This document shows, in pieces, positions 16,249-24,892 of a stretch of DNA of 64,000 nt. The stretch is from contig JACKJA010000002.1 of NCBI GenBank assembly GCA_020638175.1, positions 496,001 through 560,000 of the forward strand, given 5' to 3'. The first letter of the stretch is position 1. Each line of letters starts with the position of its first letter. The DNA comes from Rhodospirillales bacterium (GTDB lineage: Bacteria; Pseudomonadota; Alphaproteobacteria; Micavibrionales; Micavibrionaceae). A program made the position numbers and the translations under genes. The notes beneath the pieces were generated by a model. That model saw nothing but the letters and a program-made list of their open reading frames with translations. It was not told the DNA's origin and searched no databases.

Positions 16249-17628
16249 CTAGCCTTTTTTCTCGCCTTGTTCAATATAGGCCAGAATATCTTGTGCGCGG
16301 ATCCACGGCGCCGATCCTTTTTCCAGATCACGTAAGGCCACCTCAACTTGCTTTTTGGCATAATCGGTTTGGCCTTTCAGCAAGGCTTCTTCGGCCAGAT
16401 GCAATTTGGCCAGCGCTTCCTGCCCCATCTGGCCGTAGGCTGTGGCCAGCAAGTGATGGGCGTAACCCGATCGAGGCTCTTCCCGCAAGGATCGTTCCAG
16501 ATGATTGACCGCCTGTTGGAGCGTGGCTTTGTTATCACCCGCCGTCTCGATCAGGGCATGGGCGTAAGCTGTTCGGATCAAAGGCGCGTTGGGATAAAGG
16601 TCCAGAGATTTTTTATAAGCGGGCAGGGCTTCGGAAACCCGGCCAAAATCAACCAGCATTTGGCCTTTCAGCTCCCAGAAAAACGGGTTTTGGGGTTCTG
16701 CCGCCAACAAATCGTCGATTTCGCGCAGGGCGTCCTTCACCTGATTTTCCCGGTAGGCGGCAATGGCGCGGGCATAGCGGGCAGGGATCGATTTGTTCCG
16801 GTCGTCATAATCCCAGGCCACGCGCTCCGGGGTAATAAAGGCCTTCAGCTTGGCAATCATGCGGGCGTGTTGGTCCTGCCATTCGGGCGGATAAGCCTTG
16901 CCCTGATTGCTTGAACGCTTGTACCCCGCATCCAGCGATTCAATCCGGTCGTGGGTCAACGGGTGGGTGCGGACATATTCACTTTGTTTATCGGAGGGGA
17001 GAAGCTCCTCGCTTTCCAGCTTATGCATAAATGTTTTCAAGCCCTGCGGGTTGATGGAGGCTTTTTCCATGTAGGTTAGCGCGGCTTGGTCGGCACTCGA
17101 TTCCTGCACCCGGCTAAAGGATAGAAATTTACGTTGCGCCATGGAACTGGTCCCTGTGACAATCGCCGTCCCCAGTCCGCCCTCACCCGTGGCCAGTGCC
17201 GCCCCCAGACCAAGAAGCGTTCCCAGCAGGCTTTCATAAGAGGCGCTCTCCATCGCCCCGCGCATGCGGACCAGATGGCCGCCGCGAATGTGTCCCAGTT
17301 CGTGGGCGATCACGCCGACAATTTCGGAGGCATCATCTGTGCGGGTCAAAAGCCCGGTATAGATAAAAATATTCGGACCGCCGGCGACAAAGGCGTTAAT
17401 GGCAGGGTCCTGCACCAGGATAATATTGATTTGTTCCGGCGTCAGGTCCGCCGCCCGGATAACCGGATCAGCCCACTGTTTGATGAATGCCTCGATTTCG
17501 GTATCACGAATAATGACCGGCCTTGCCTGAGCCAGCGCTTGTGGACCAGAAGACAGCAGGATAGCGCACATCATCGCAAAAACAACAAAGGCTCTGTTCA
17601 CGGGGGATAAAAAGCGGGTATGATTCAT
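16249..17628 (-). CDS. M48 family metalloprotease with TPR repeats (BepA-like)
   Basis: The 459-residue protein has a signal peptide (about 1-35, ending ALAQA). An M48 domain follows, with zinc motif HELGH (in GVIAHELGHIRGGHL) and the third ligand in ESSADQAAL. TPR-like helices fill about 300-455. This is the layout of BepA, a periplasmic protease and chaperone that checks outer membrane protein assembly. The start at 17628 precedes the signal peptide; the 62 further upstream codons of open frame have no homology and run past the divergent gene's start. It is the first gene of the operon leading to accC. Confidence 0.9.
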   Translation of the reverse strand: MNHTRFLSPVNRAFVVFAMMCAILLSSGPQALAQARPVIIRDTEIEAFIKQWADPVIRAADLTPEQINIILVQDPAINAFVAGGPNIFIYTGLLTRTDDASEIVGVIAHELGHIRGGHLVRMRGAMESASYESLLGTLLGLGAALATGEGGLGTAIVTGTSSMAQRKFLSFSRVQESSADQAALTYMEKASINPQGLKTFMHKLESEELLPSDKQSEYVRTHPLTHDRIESLDAGYKRSSNQGKAYPPEWQDQHARMIAKLKAFITPERVAWDYDDRNKSIPARYARAIAAYRENQVKDALREIDDLLAAEPQNPFFWELKGQMLVDFGRVSEALPAYKKSLDLYPNAPLIRTAYAHALIETAGDNKATLQQAVNHLERSLREEPRSGYAHHLLATAYGQMGQEALAKLHLAEEALLKGQTDYAKKQVEVALRDLEKGSAPWIRAQDILAYIEQGEKKG

Positions 17629-17685
17629 AAGGGCTGCCTGTTTCAAAGCCTTTCCGGTAACGCTTAACGTCTCTAATAATCTAGT

Positions 17686-18033
17686 ATGGGCCAGTTTATC
17701 TATCAATGGGTTGATTTTTTGTGGCTGCCTGCGGCGTGGTTTGTCGTGCATAAACACCAGCGCTGGTTTGTGCTGGGTTTTATATTTGTATGCCTTTTGA
17801 CCTTCCGCACGCAAGTAGAACTGATGGAGTCGATCGGTTATGGCACCGGAATTCTGGCATTGATGAAATCATCGGTCTATAACCGCGGGCTGATCATCTA
17901 TAGCATTATTTTTGCGTTATATATGATTTTAGCGTATTTTTCGCCGGGAACCCAGAAAGTGATTTTTTTCGCGGCATCGCTGTCGATCTATATTCTGGCG
18001 TTTTGCTTTTCGATGATTATGATGACTCTCTAG
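17686..18033 (+). CDS. Hypothetical small membrane protein
   Basis: The 115-residue protein has three or four predicted membrane helices (about 10-36, 44-60, 68-85, 90-113) and almost no soluble part. I cannot assign a family. It is divergent from the M48 gene with about 57 bases between them and sits 15 bases upstream of rlmE, so the two are probably co-transcribed. Confidence 0.7.
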   Translation: MGQFIYQWVDFLWLPAAWFVVHKHQRWFVLGFIFVCLLTFRTQVELMESIGYGTGILALMKSSVYNRGLIIYSIIFALYMILAYFSPGTQKVIFFAASLSIYILAFCFSMIMMTL

Positions 18034-18048
18034 TAAAGGATTTTTATT

Positions 18049-18702
18049 TTGCGCAATAAAGCAAAGACCAGAGTGAAAACCGCAAAAGGCCGCAAGACCT
18101 CGTCCAAGCGCTGGCTGGAGCGGCAACTCAACGATCCTTACGTCCGTGAAGCCGAACGGCAGGGGCTGCGTTCGCGGGCAGCTTTCAAAATCATGGAAAT
18201 GGATGACAAGCTGGACATGTTTAAATCCGGGCAGGTTGTTATCGATCTGGGCGCGGCGCCGGGCGGGTGGAGCCAATACGCGGCCGATAAAGGCTGCAAG
18301 GTTGTGGCGATTGATTTACTGCCGATGGATGAGCTGGCCGGCGTAACGTTTTTCCAGATGGATTTCACCGACGATGACGCGCCGGAGACCTTGATCCGTG
18401 CCACCGGCGAAGGCGTTGATATCGTCATGTCCGACATGGCGCCCAACACGATCGGTCATAAACAGACCGATCATATACGGATTATGGCGCTGGTCGAAAT
18501 GGCTTATGATTTCGCCACGCAGGTGCTAAAGCCCGATGGCACTTTTGTCGCCAAGGTGTTTCAGGGGGGTGCGGAAAATACCCTGCTGGCGCAGATGAAA
18601 AAGGATTTTAAAACCGTGCGCCATATCAAACCGCCCGCCAGCCGGAAAGAAAGCTCGGAGCAATATGTTGTGGCCACGGGGTACAGGGCGGAAACCAGTT
18701 AA
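18049..18702 (+). CDS. rlmE: 23S rRNA (uridine-2552-2'-O)-methyltransferase RlmE/FtsJ
   Basis: RlmE methylates U2552 in the A-loop of 23S rRNA late in 50S assembly. The 217-residue protein has a SAM-binding motif (VIDLGAAPGGWSQYAA) and the K-D-K-E catalytic tetrad: Lys in RAAFKIMEMD, Asp in SDMAPNTIG, Lys in FVAKVFQGG and Glu in SRKESSEQY. The start is TTG at 18049, supported by AAAGGA about 8 bases upstream and by the lack of an in-frame ATG until well inside the domain. The 3' end overlaps the convergent hypothetical gene by 4 bases. Confidence 0.95.
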   Translation: MRNKAKTRVKTAKGRKTSSKRWLERQLNDPYVREAERQGLRSRAAFKIMEMDDKLDMFKSGQVVIDLGAAPGGWSQYAADKGCKVVAIDLLPMDELAGVTFFQMDFTDDDAPETLIRATGEGVDIVMSDMAPNTIGHKQTDHIRIMALVEMAYDFATQVLKPDGTFVAKVFQGGAENTLLAQMKKDFKTVRHIKPPASRKESSEQYVVATGYRAETS

Positions 18703-19361
18703 TCGGGCCTGTTTTTGGAGACAACGCCCAAACGCGACTGTGAACTGGGAGACAAAAAGCGTTCTATATGCTGTTTCATATCAAGTCCATCTTTGTGACG
18801 CCAAGCAATACAGGGTGATATGAAGCCGATCCCTTCTTCTTCAAAAGCGTATAATTCGGCATGAAATTGAGTTTGTGGAAAATATTTGAGAATCCCCTGT
18901 GTGATGGCTTTGTATGATTCAAGCCGTGTCACCATAGCCTTTCCGAAACTATCTAGAATAAAGTGGCGGCTGTTTTTGTCAGGGTCATCGCTATTTTTGA
19001 AATTTCTTTGGGCAAATCCCATAGAAACCTCGTGCAAATACGGATGATTTTCCCGCAGAAAATTTCTGTGACTATCAACGGCCTCGACCCACTGGGAGGC
19101 CGGTATAGCAACGTCAATAGGCAGAAAAACAACAAGAAGAGGCTTTTTTCCATCTGTTCGGCCAGCCTGTATATCTTGATGGTGACGGTAATTGAGATCA
19201 CTTAAATATGATTTGATATAGGCTCTGAAATTACAACCAAAATCCTCTGTGTAGGCATTAATCTTACCTATTAGCTTTGCAAATAGTGGTTCGTCAGGTT
19301 CGGATAGAGCTGGCGCACTTTCACCAAAAGCATAAATAATTCTTCCCTTATCATCGGCCAT
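18699..19361 (-). CDS. Hypothetical protein, tandem paralogue 3 of 3
   Basis: This 220-residue soluble protein is of unknown family. It shares a pattern with the two genes upstream. All three have a hydrophobic strand followed by a Pro (here VVFLPIDVAIPASQW), a long helical middle, and a block of F/L-P-x-x-x-F/V. All end in a C-terminal helix of the form D-(M)-(K/R)-(Q/E)-x-I-x-x-(F/Y)-L. The PIDVAIPASQWVEAV segment matches PLNISIPYSMWADVV of the middle gene closely. There is no signal peptide or catalytic motif. It is last in a three-gene minus-strand operon, 22 bases from its neighbour. Confidence 0.7.
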   Translation of the reverse strand: MADDKGRIIYAFGESAPALSEPDEPLFAKLIGKINAYTEDFGCNFRAYIKSYLSDLNYRHHQDIQAGRTDGKKPLLVVFLPIDVAIPASQWVEAVDSHRNFLRENHPYLHEVSMGFAQRNFKNSDDPDKNSRHFILDSFGKAMVTRLESYKAITQGILKYFPQTQFHAELYAFEEEGIGFISPCIAWRHKDGLDMKQHIERFLSPSSQSRLGVVSKNRPD

Positions 19362-19383
19362 GGTGGTTATTCTTTAGCTGTTT

Positions 19384-20115
19384 TTAGTCAGGTTTAGGGC
19401 ACGAAACACTTCTAAGGTGCAGGCGCCCTTTACGGGCGCGGTATAGATAATCAGAAAGTATTTCACGGATATCCATGTTCTTGTTGCCGTCTTTGCGCGT
19501 AACAAGGGCAGACAGAATCACAATAGGATTTTGTGCATCGGCATCATTACTTGCTAATCGTACAGCCGGTCGCACATCCAATTCAGGCAGATGGCGTTTC
19601 ATAATGTTAGCAAAGTTCTTGAATGCCTTTAAGCCGCCAACCAGATGTTCGCCAAAAACTCTTATATCTATTTGTTGGGGAGAAAAAACATCGTGGACAG
19701 AGGTTTTTGCTTGTTCTTGTTTGGCGCGCTGTTGAACACGAACAAATTCTTTGGGTTCGATGGCCCGCATTTTATCCTGAAAATCGGTAACGACGTCTGC
19801 CCACATTGAATAAGGAATGCTGATATTAAGGGGGAAATACTGGCCCGTCATAGGTCCGGCTTTTTTTACAAAATCAGGGCCATATTCCTGAACCATGCGC
19901 GCATGGTCTTGATTAATGGCCCCGAGCGCGCTGCTTAAATATATTTCGAGATCATCAAACAAAGGATATTTGCTTGCGGCCTCGTCAAGAATAAAAAAGG
20001 CAAGAAAAGGAGATTCATCAAAAGAAAATTCCTCGTTTTCCATCTCAGATACTGGCCGGGCCGCTTGCGTAAAACGACCCAAAATAATAACATTGTCATC
20101 CCGATCATCCGTCAT
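19384..20115 (-). CDS. Hypothetical protein, tandem paralogue 2 of 3
   Basis: The 243-residue soluble, acidic protein is unrecognised. It begins with a NVIILGRF strand, similar to NVIPFLRP in the first paralogue. It has the PLNISIPYSMWADVV segment shared with the third, an LPELDV motif, and a C-terminal NMDIREILSDYL helix. A linker (about 125-145) rich in Gln, Lys and Ala suggests two subdomains. It is co-directional with both paralogues, with 13 and 22 bases between genes. Function is unknown, and paralogy is judged from motif order rather than from an alignment score. Confidence 0.7.
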   Translation of the reverse strand: MTDDRDDNVIILGRFTQAARPVSEMENEEFSFDESPFLAFFILDEAASKYPLFDDLEIYLSSALGAINQDHARMVQEYGPDFVKKAGPMTGQYFPLNISIPYSMWADVVTDFQDKMRAIEPKEFVRVQQRAKQEQAKTSVHDVFSPQQIDIRVFGEHLVGGLKAFKNFANIMKRHLPELDVRPAVRLASNDADAQNPIVILSALVTRKDGNKNMDIREILSDYLYRARKGRLHLRSVSCPKPD

Positions 20116-20128
20116 GGTGTCGCCCTTC

Positions 20129-20773
20129 CTAGCATTTGACCAGTTGCGGGGTCTTGCTGCGGCAATTCAGAAAACGCTGAAGCTCCTGACGGGCATCGCA
20201 ATCCTCATCCCAGTTGAATGTCATGGTAAGTACGGCTTTGTCATCGGCGGTTAGGATATCAAACGACAGCTGGAATTCCGGCAGGTTACGGGACATCAGC
20301 TCATCCAGCACTGTTTCCTGTTGAAGCCTCCGCAGCATTTCTTTCAGATATAGATCACGGACAATAGAATCATGTACATGATTCAGATCATGATCTTCCT
20401 CGTAAGCGATCAAGATTTCGGGGGCGTTCCTTTCCAGAAAATCCCGGAAATTATCCGGCGCATTTTCGGCCAGATCGGCGATGTAGCTGTCGATGATCAG
20501 GGTTGCTTCTTCACTGTCAAGCGGCAGGAGTATCCCGATCGTGTGAGAAAAAACATTCTTACCCGTGTAGTGCTGGATGTTCAGGTCTTTCAACATCCGG
20601 TGCATTTCACCCGTAAAGCGCGCCGCAAAATCATTGAGACGCAAGATAATGTTTAAAGCAGGATCAAGATAAAAAGGGTGGGGGTTTTCTGTTTGTGCAG
20701 GAAACTGGCTATCCTGCGTTTCTGTAAACGCCGGACGCAAAAAGGGAATAACATTTGTCGATGGCTTGCCCAT
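20129..20773 (-). CDS. Hypothetical protein, tandem paralogue 1 of 3
   Basis: The 214-residue protein heads the three-gene operon. It has an N-terminal NVIPFLRP motif, a GILLPLDSEEATLII strand-helix pair, a very acidic middle with DHDLNHVHDS, then NLPEFQLSFDIL and a C-terminal DARQELQRFL helix matching the other two. There are no membrane segments. Its upstream region (20774-20934) is shared with the divergent guaB. I found no resemblance to a named domain. Confidence 0.7.
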   Translation of the reverse strand: MGKPSTNVIPFLRPAFTETQDSQFPAQTENPHPFYLDPALNIILRLNDFAARFTGEMHRMLKDLNIQHYTGKNVFSHTIGILLPLDSEEATLIIDSYIADLAENAPDNFRDFLERNAPEILIAYEEDHDLNHVHDSIVRDLYLKEMLRRLQQETVLDELMSRNLPEFQLSFDILTADDKAVLTMTFNWDEDCDARQELQRFLNCRSKTPQLVKC

Positions 20774-20934
20774 GAAACCCGTAACCGCCTTTTGTCATTG
20801 TTTTTTACATCCTAGACGATGAAAATATGAAAAATCAATCTTTTTGTGAACTTTTCCCTTCTCTTTTCGGTGCTTGCTGGTTATAGTGCCCTGCAAATTT
20901 CAGCTATCGCCGCTTTGAAAAAGGAATTTGCGCC

Positions 20935-22416
20935 ATGCCGACAAAACAATCCCATATCCGCCAAGGTCTGACGTTTGATGACGTGCTTTTGTTGCCCGCC
21001 GCTTCGGAAATCCATCCGAACGACGCCAGCACAAAAACGCATCTGACGCGGGATATTGAATTGAATATCCCTTTGTTATCTTCGGCAATGGATACGATTA
21101 CCGGCGCGGATATGGCCATTGCCATGGCGCAGGCCGGGGGGCTGGGCGTTATTCACCGGAACTATTCGGTCGAGGAGCAAGCCGCGCAGGTCCGGATCGT
21201 TAAACGGTTTGAGTCCGGCATGGTTGAAAATCCGATCACAATCCAGCCGGACGCGATCTTGGCGCAGGCCTTGGAGCTGATGAGTATTAACCGTATTTCC
21301 GGGATTCCCGTAACCGAGGCTAACGGCCAGCTTGTGGGTATCCTGACCAACCGGGATGTACGCTTTGCCGAAAATCCCGAACAGCCGGTCAAGGATCTGA
21401 TGACAGCCAACAATCTGGTCAAGGTTGTCGGCAGCGTTGATAAAGAAGAAGCCAAACGGTTGCTGCACAAATACCGGATTGAAAAGCTGTTGGTCGTGGA
21501 TGAAGCCGGGCGCTGCACCGGGCTGATGACGGTGAAAGACATTGAGAAATCGGAACTGCACCCGCTTTCTACCAAGGATTCACAAGGGCGCTTGCTTTGT
21601 GGCGCGGCTGTCGGAACCGGCAACAGCGGCATCGAACGAGCCGAAGCCATGGCGGCCGCTGGGCTGGATGTGGTTGTAGTTGATACCGCTCATGGCCACT
21701 CAAGAAACGTTCTCGATACGGTGAGCCAGATCCGCGATTTGCTGGGTGAACGCCTTCAGATTATTGCCGGGAATATTGCAACGGCCAGTGCGGCAAAAGC
21801 TTTGATCGAAGCCGGGGCCGATGCGGTCAAGGTCGGCATCGGGCCGGGGTCGATTTGCACCACGCGCGTCGTGGCGGGTGTCGGTGTGCCGCAACTGACG
21901 GCGATTATGGATGTGGCCGAAGCTTGCGCGAAAAAGAAAATCCCGGTGATTGCCGATGGCGGGATCAAATATTCCGGCGATTTTGCCAAGGCGATTGCCG
22001 CCGGGGCCGATTGTGCCATGATGGGCAGCGCCTTGGCCGGGACCGATGAAGCGCCGGGCGAGGTGATCCTGTTTCAGGGGCGCTCCTACAAAACCTATCG
22101 CGGGATGGGCTCCGTCGGGGCGATGACCCGCGGCTCTGCTGACCGTTACTTTCAGGGTAATGTCAAGGAAGAGCAAAAACTGGTTCCCGAAGGTATCGAA
22201 GGCCGCGTGCCTTACAAAGGTCCGGTTGGCCCGGTAATTCACCAGATGATCGGTGGTTTGCGGGCTTCTATGGGCTATACGGGATGCGCCACGATTGCCG
22301 ATATGAAGAAAAAAGCTGAATTCATGCAAATGACCGGCGCGGGCTTCCGTGAGTCCCACGTCCACGATGTGACAATCACGAAAGAAGCGCCGAACTACCG
22401 GACGGAAGCCCAGTAG
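20935..22416 (+). CDS. guaB: Inosine-5'-monophosphate dehydrogenase
   Basis: GuaB oxidises IMP to XMP, the committed step of GMP synthesis. The 493-residue protein is full length: N-terminal TFDDVLLLPA, tandem CBS domains (about 95-205), NAD-binding VVDTAHGHS, the catalytic-Cys loop GIGPGSICTTR, and the flap with YRGMGSVGAM. AAAGGA precedes the ATG. There is about 160 bases of leader between it and the divergent paralogue operon; a TATAGT at about 20884 could be a -10 box, but no good -35 is seen. Confidence 0.97.
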   Translation: MPTKQSHIRQGLTFDDVLLLPAASEIHPNDASTKTHLTRDIELNIPLLSSAMDTITGADMAIAMAQAGGLGVIHRNYSVEEQAAQVRIVKRFESGMVENPITIQPDAILAQALELMSINRISGIPVTEANGQLVGILTNRDVRFAENPEQPVKDLMTANNLVKVVGSVDKEEAKRLLHKYRIEKLLVVDEAGRCTGLMTVKDIEKSELHPLSTKDSQGRLLCGAAVGTGNSGIERAEAMAAAGLDVVVVDTAHGHSRNVLDTVSQIRDLLGERLQIIAGNIATASAAKALIEAGADAVKVGIGPGSICTTRVVAGVGVPQLTAIMDVAEACAKKKIPVIADGGIKYSGDFAKAIAAGADCAMMGSALAGTDEAPGEVILFQGRSYKTYRGMGSVGAMTRGSADRYFQGNVKEEQKLVPEGIEGRVPYKGPVGPVIHQMIGGLRASMGYTGCATIADMKKKAEFMQMTGAGFRESHVHDVTITKEAPNYRTEAQ

Positions 22417-22418
22417 GT

Positions 22419-23513
22419 TTAAGCGGCCCGATCTTTCAAAAACGGATAATCCGTATAACCTTTCGGGCCTTCGGTATAGAAGGTTTCGATGTCGGGCGCA
22501 TTCAGCGATGCCCCCGCCTTGAATCGTTCCGCCAGATCCGGATTGGCGATATAGGGTACGCCATAGGCAATCGCATCGGCTTCCCCGTTTGCCAGGGCCG
22601 CGTTCCCCTTGTCTCGGTCATAACCGCCATTGGCAATCAGCGGCCCGGAGAAATTTTCCCGGATATGCGGTAGCACCCAGCGCCCTTGTGGGTCGGCCAG
22701 CATATGACCGGGCAACGGTTCCATGACATGCAGGTACGCCAAACCAAATTGATCAAGCTGTGCCGCGACGTAAGAGAAAAGCGCGGCTGGATCGCTGTCA
22801 TTCATGTCGTTTTTCGGATTGGTCGGGGAAATCCGCACGCCGACTTTGTCTGCGCCGATGGCCTTGGTCACAGCCTGAACGACCTGTAACAAAAGCCGCG
22901 CCCGGTTCTCAAGGCTGCCGCCATACTCATCCGTGCGCTCGTTGGCGCCATCGCGCAGGAATTCGTCGAGCAGGTAACCGTTGGCGCTGTGTACCTCTAC
23001 GCCGTCAAACCCGGCCTCCATGGCACGGCGGGCGGCGGCGATATAATCTTCGATAAGGCCGGGAATTTCCGAGGTACCCAGCGCCCGCGGCGTCTCCAGC
23101 GGTTTTTTCGACCCATCCGGTACGCGGATATCACCTTGAGCCGCAAGCGCTGACGGCGCGACGGGAAGGGCGCCGTCATGAAAATCCGAATGCGAAACCC
23201 GGCCCATATGCCAGAGCTGTAAGATCATATTGCTACCGGCGTCATGCACGGCATCGGTAATTTTGCGCCATCCGGCAACATGCTCGTCCGTCCATATCCC
23301 CGGCGCGTGATACCAGCCATAGCCCTGCGGCGAGATAGCGGTCGCCTCGGAAATAATCATCCCGGCCCCGGCCCGCTGGCTGTAATATTCCACCATCAAA
23401 TCGGTGGGGATGCCATTGCCCTCGGCGCGCCCGCGCGTCAGCGGCGCCATGATGATACAGTTTTTGCAATCAATAGAACCAAAACGGATGGAATCGAAAA
23501 GGCTGGCGGTCAT
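22419..23513 (-). CDS. nemA: Old Yellow Enzyme family alkene reductase (NemA-like)
   Basis: The 364-residue FMN-dependent TIM barrel would reduce activated alkenes, maleimides or nitro esters with NAD(P)H. Seen are the N-terminal IIMAPLTRGRAEGNGIP, LQLWHMGRVSHSDF, the catalytic pair in GFDGVEVHSANGYLLDEFL, the ENRARLLLQV segment and GVRISP. The 3' end converges on guaB with 2 bases between the genes. Its substrate cannot be predicted, and the symbol is by closest resemblance. Confidence 0.88.
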   Translation of the reverse strand: MTASLFDSIRFGSIDCKNCIIMAPLTRGRAEGNGIPTDLMVEYYSQRAGAGMIISEATAISPQGYGWYHAPGIWTDEHVAGWRKITDAVHDAGSNMILQLWHMGRVSHSDFHDGALPVAPSALAAQGDIRVPDGSKKPLETPRALGTSEIPGLIEDYIAAARRAMEAGFDGVEVHSANGYLLDEFLRDGANERTDEYGGSLENRARLLLQVVQAVTKAIGADKVGVRISPTNPKNDMNDSDPAALFSYVAAQLDQFGLAYLHVMEPLPGHMLADPQGRWVLPHIRENFSGPLIANGGYDRDKGNAALANGEADAIAYGVPYIANPDLAERFKAGASLNAPDIETFYTEGPKGYTDYPFLKDRAA

Positions 23514-23583
23514 AGAGCTCTCCTGTTAGAAGTACGGCTTGTTATTATTTAGCACATGAACTGAATTTTGAAAGGCTAACATT

Positions 23584-24873
23584 ATGACCCCCGCCGCGCG
23601 GATCAAGGCCACGATTGATATACTGGAAAACATTGCTGTCGGACGCGTGCCGATGGATACGGTGACAGGCGATTATATGCGCCACCGCCGTTATATTGGC
23701 TCCAAGGACCGCGCAGCGATTGCCGAACGGACATACGGCATGGTCAGGGCGACAGCGCGGCTCGGACGCTGGCTGGAAAAGGTCGGGGCAGAGGACACCC
23801 CCCGCAACCGTATGCTCGCATGGCTGGTGCTGGGAGAAAGTAACGACCACAAACGGATCAAGGATCTGTTTGATGGTTCCAAATACGGCGCGGAGCGGCT
23901 GACCGATGAAGAATTTAAAATCGTCGACGATCTGCAGGGAAAAAACCTGAACAATTCATCCCTGCCCGACGCTGTCCGCGTTGAATGCCCGCCGCTTTAC
24001 GAAGACAAGCTCCGCGCCTATTTCGGTGACGATTTCGTCCCGGAAATGAAAGCGATGCTCGGCGGCGCCACGCTGGATTTGCGGGTGAATGTCTGGCGCG
24101 CCGACAAGGAAAAAGTCCGGAAGTTTCTGGAGGCCGACGGCGTTGAAACTGATGATACGCCTATCTCCCCTTGGGGTTTGCGGGCGCGGGGCAAGGCCTA
24201 TCTGTCCAAAACCAAGGCCTGGAACAAGGGCTGGGTCGAAATTCAGGATGAAGGCTCGCAGCTGATCGCACTGGCCTGCGGGGTGCAGCCGGGCATGCAG
24301 GTGCTTGATTATTGCGCCGGTGCAGGCGGCAAGACGCTGGCGTTGGCTGCTGCGATGGGTAACAAGGGGCGGATAGTTGCGATGGATACGGAGCCGCGCC
24401 GTCTTGAAAAATCGCGCGTTCGGATCAAAAAAGCCGGTGTTGCCGATTGTATTGAAGTCCGCCCGTTGTCAGACGAGAAAAACCGTAAATGGCTGCGCCG
24501 GCAAAAGGAAAGCTTTGATCTGGTTTTAACCGATGTGCCTTGCACGGGGACGGGAACATGGCGCCGCAATCCCGACATGCGCTGGACGGTGTATGGCCCG
24601 CCGCTGGAAGAGCTTGTTGAAATTCAGGCCGAGATTCTCGATAAAGTCGCCAAAACCGTAAAACCGGGCGGTCGCCTTGTTTATGCGACATGCTCGCTGT
24701 TGCCTGATGAAAATGAACAGCAAATCGAGCGGTTTTTAAAGGAGCATCCTGATTTTGAAGTTGGCGCTCTGCCCGCAGGAGTCCCCAGCGATAAGAACGG
24801 CTTTATGCGCCTGACCCCGCACCGTCACAACACCGACGGGTTCTTCGCGGCAAGCTTGCAAAAAAAAGGCTAA
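23584..24873 (+). CDS. RsmB/NOP-family RNA (cytosine-C5)-methyltransferase
   Basis: The 429-residue protein has an N-terminal NusB-like helical region (about 1-130), a linker, and a SAM-dependent methylase domain. The methylase domain has the SAM loop DYCAGAGGKTLALAAAMG. It also has both family cysteines: PC in TDVPCTGTGTWRRNPD and TCS in YATCSLLPDENEQQ. The layout matches RsmB, which makes m5C967 in 16S rRNA. However, alphaproteobacteria carry several such paralogues, so the exact target is uncertain. trhP follows after 19 bases. Confidence 0.9.
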   Translation: MTPAARIKATIDILENIAVGRVPMDTVTGDYMRHRRYIGSKDRAAIAERTYGMVRATARLGRWLEKVGAEDTPRNRMLAWLVLGESNDHKRIKDLFDGSKYGAERLTDEEFKIVDDLQGKNLNNSSLPDAVRVECPPLYEDKLRAYFGDDFVPEMKAMLGGATLDLRVNVWRADKEKVRKFLEADGVETDDTPISPWGLRARGKAYLSKTKAWNKGWVEIQDEGSQLIALACGVQPGMQVLDYCAGAGGKTLALAAAMGNKGRIVAMDTEPRRLEKSRVRIKKAGVADCIEVRPLSDEKNRKWLRRQKESFDLVLTDVPCTGTGTWRRNPDMRWTVYGPPLEELVEIQAEILDKVAKTVKPGGRLVYATCSLLPDENEQQIERFLKEHPDFEVGALPAGVPSDKNGFMRLTPHRHNTDGFFAASLQKKG

Positions 24874-24892
24874 CGCCTGTATAGTCCCGGCC

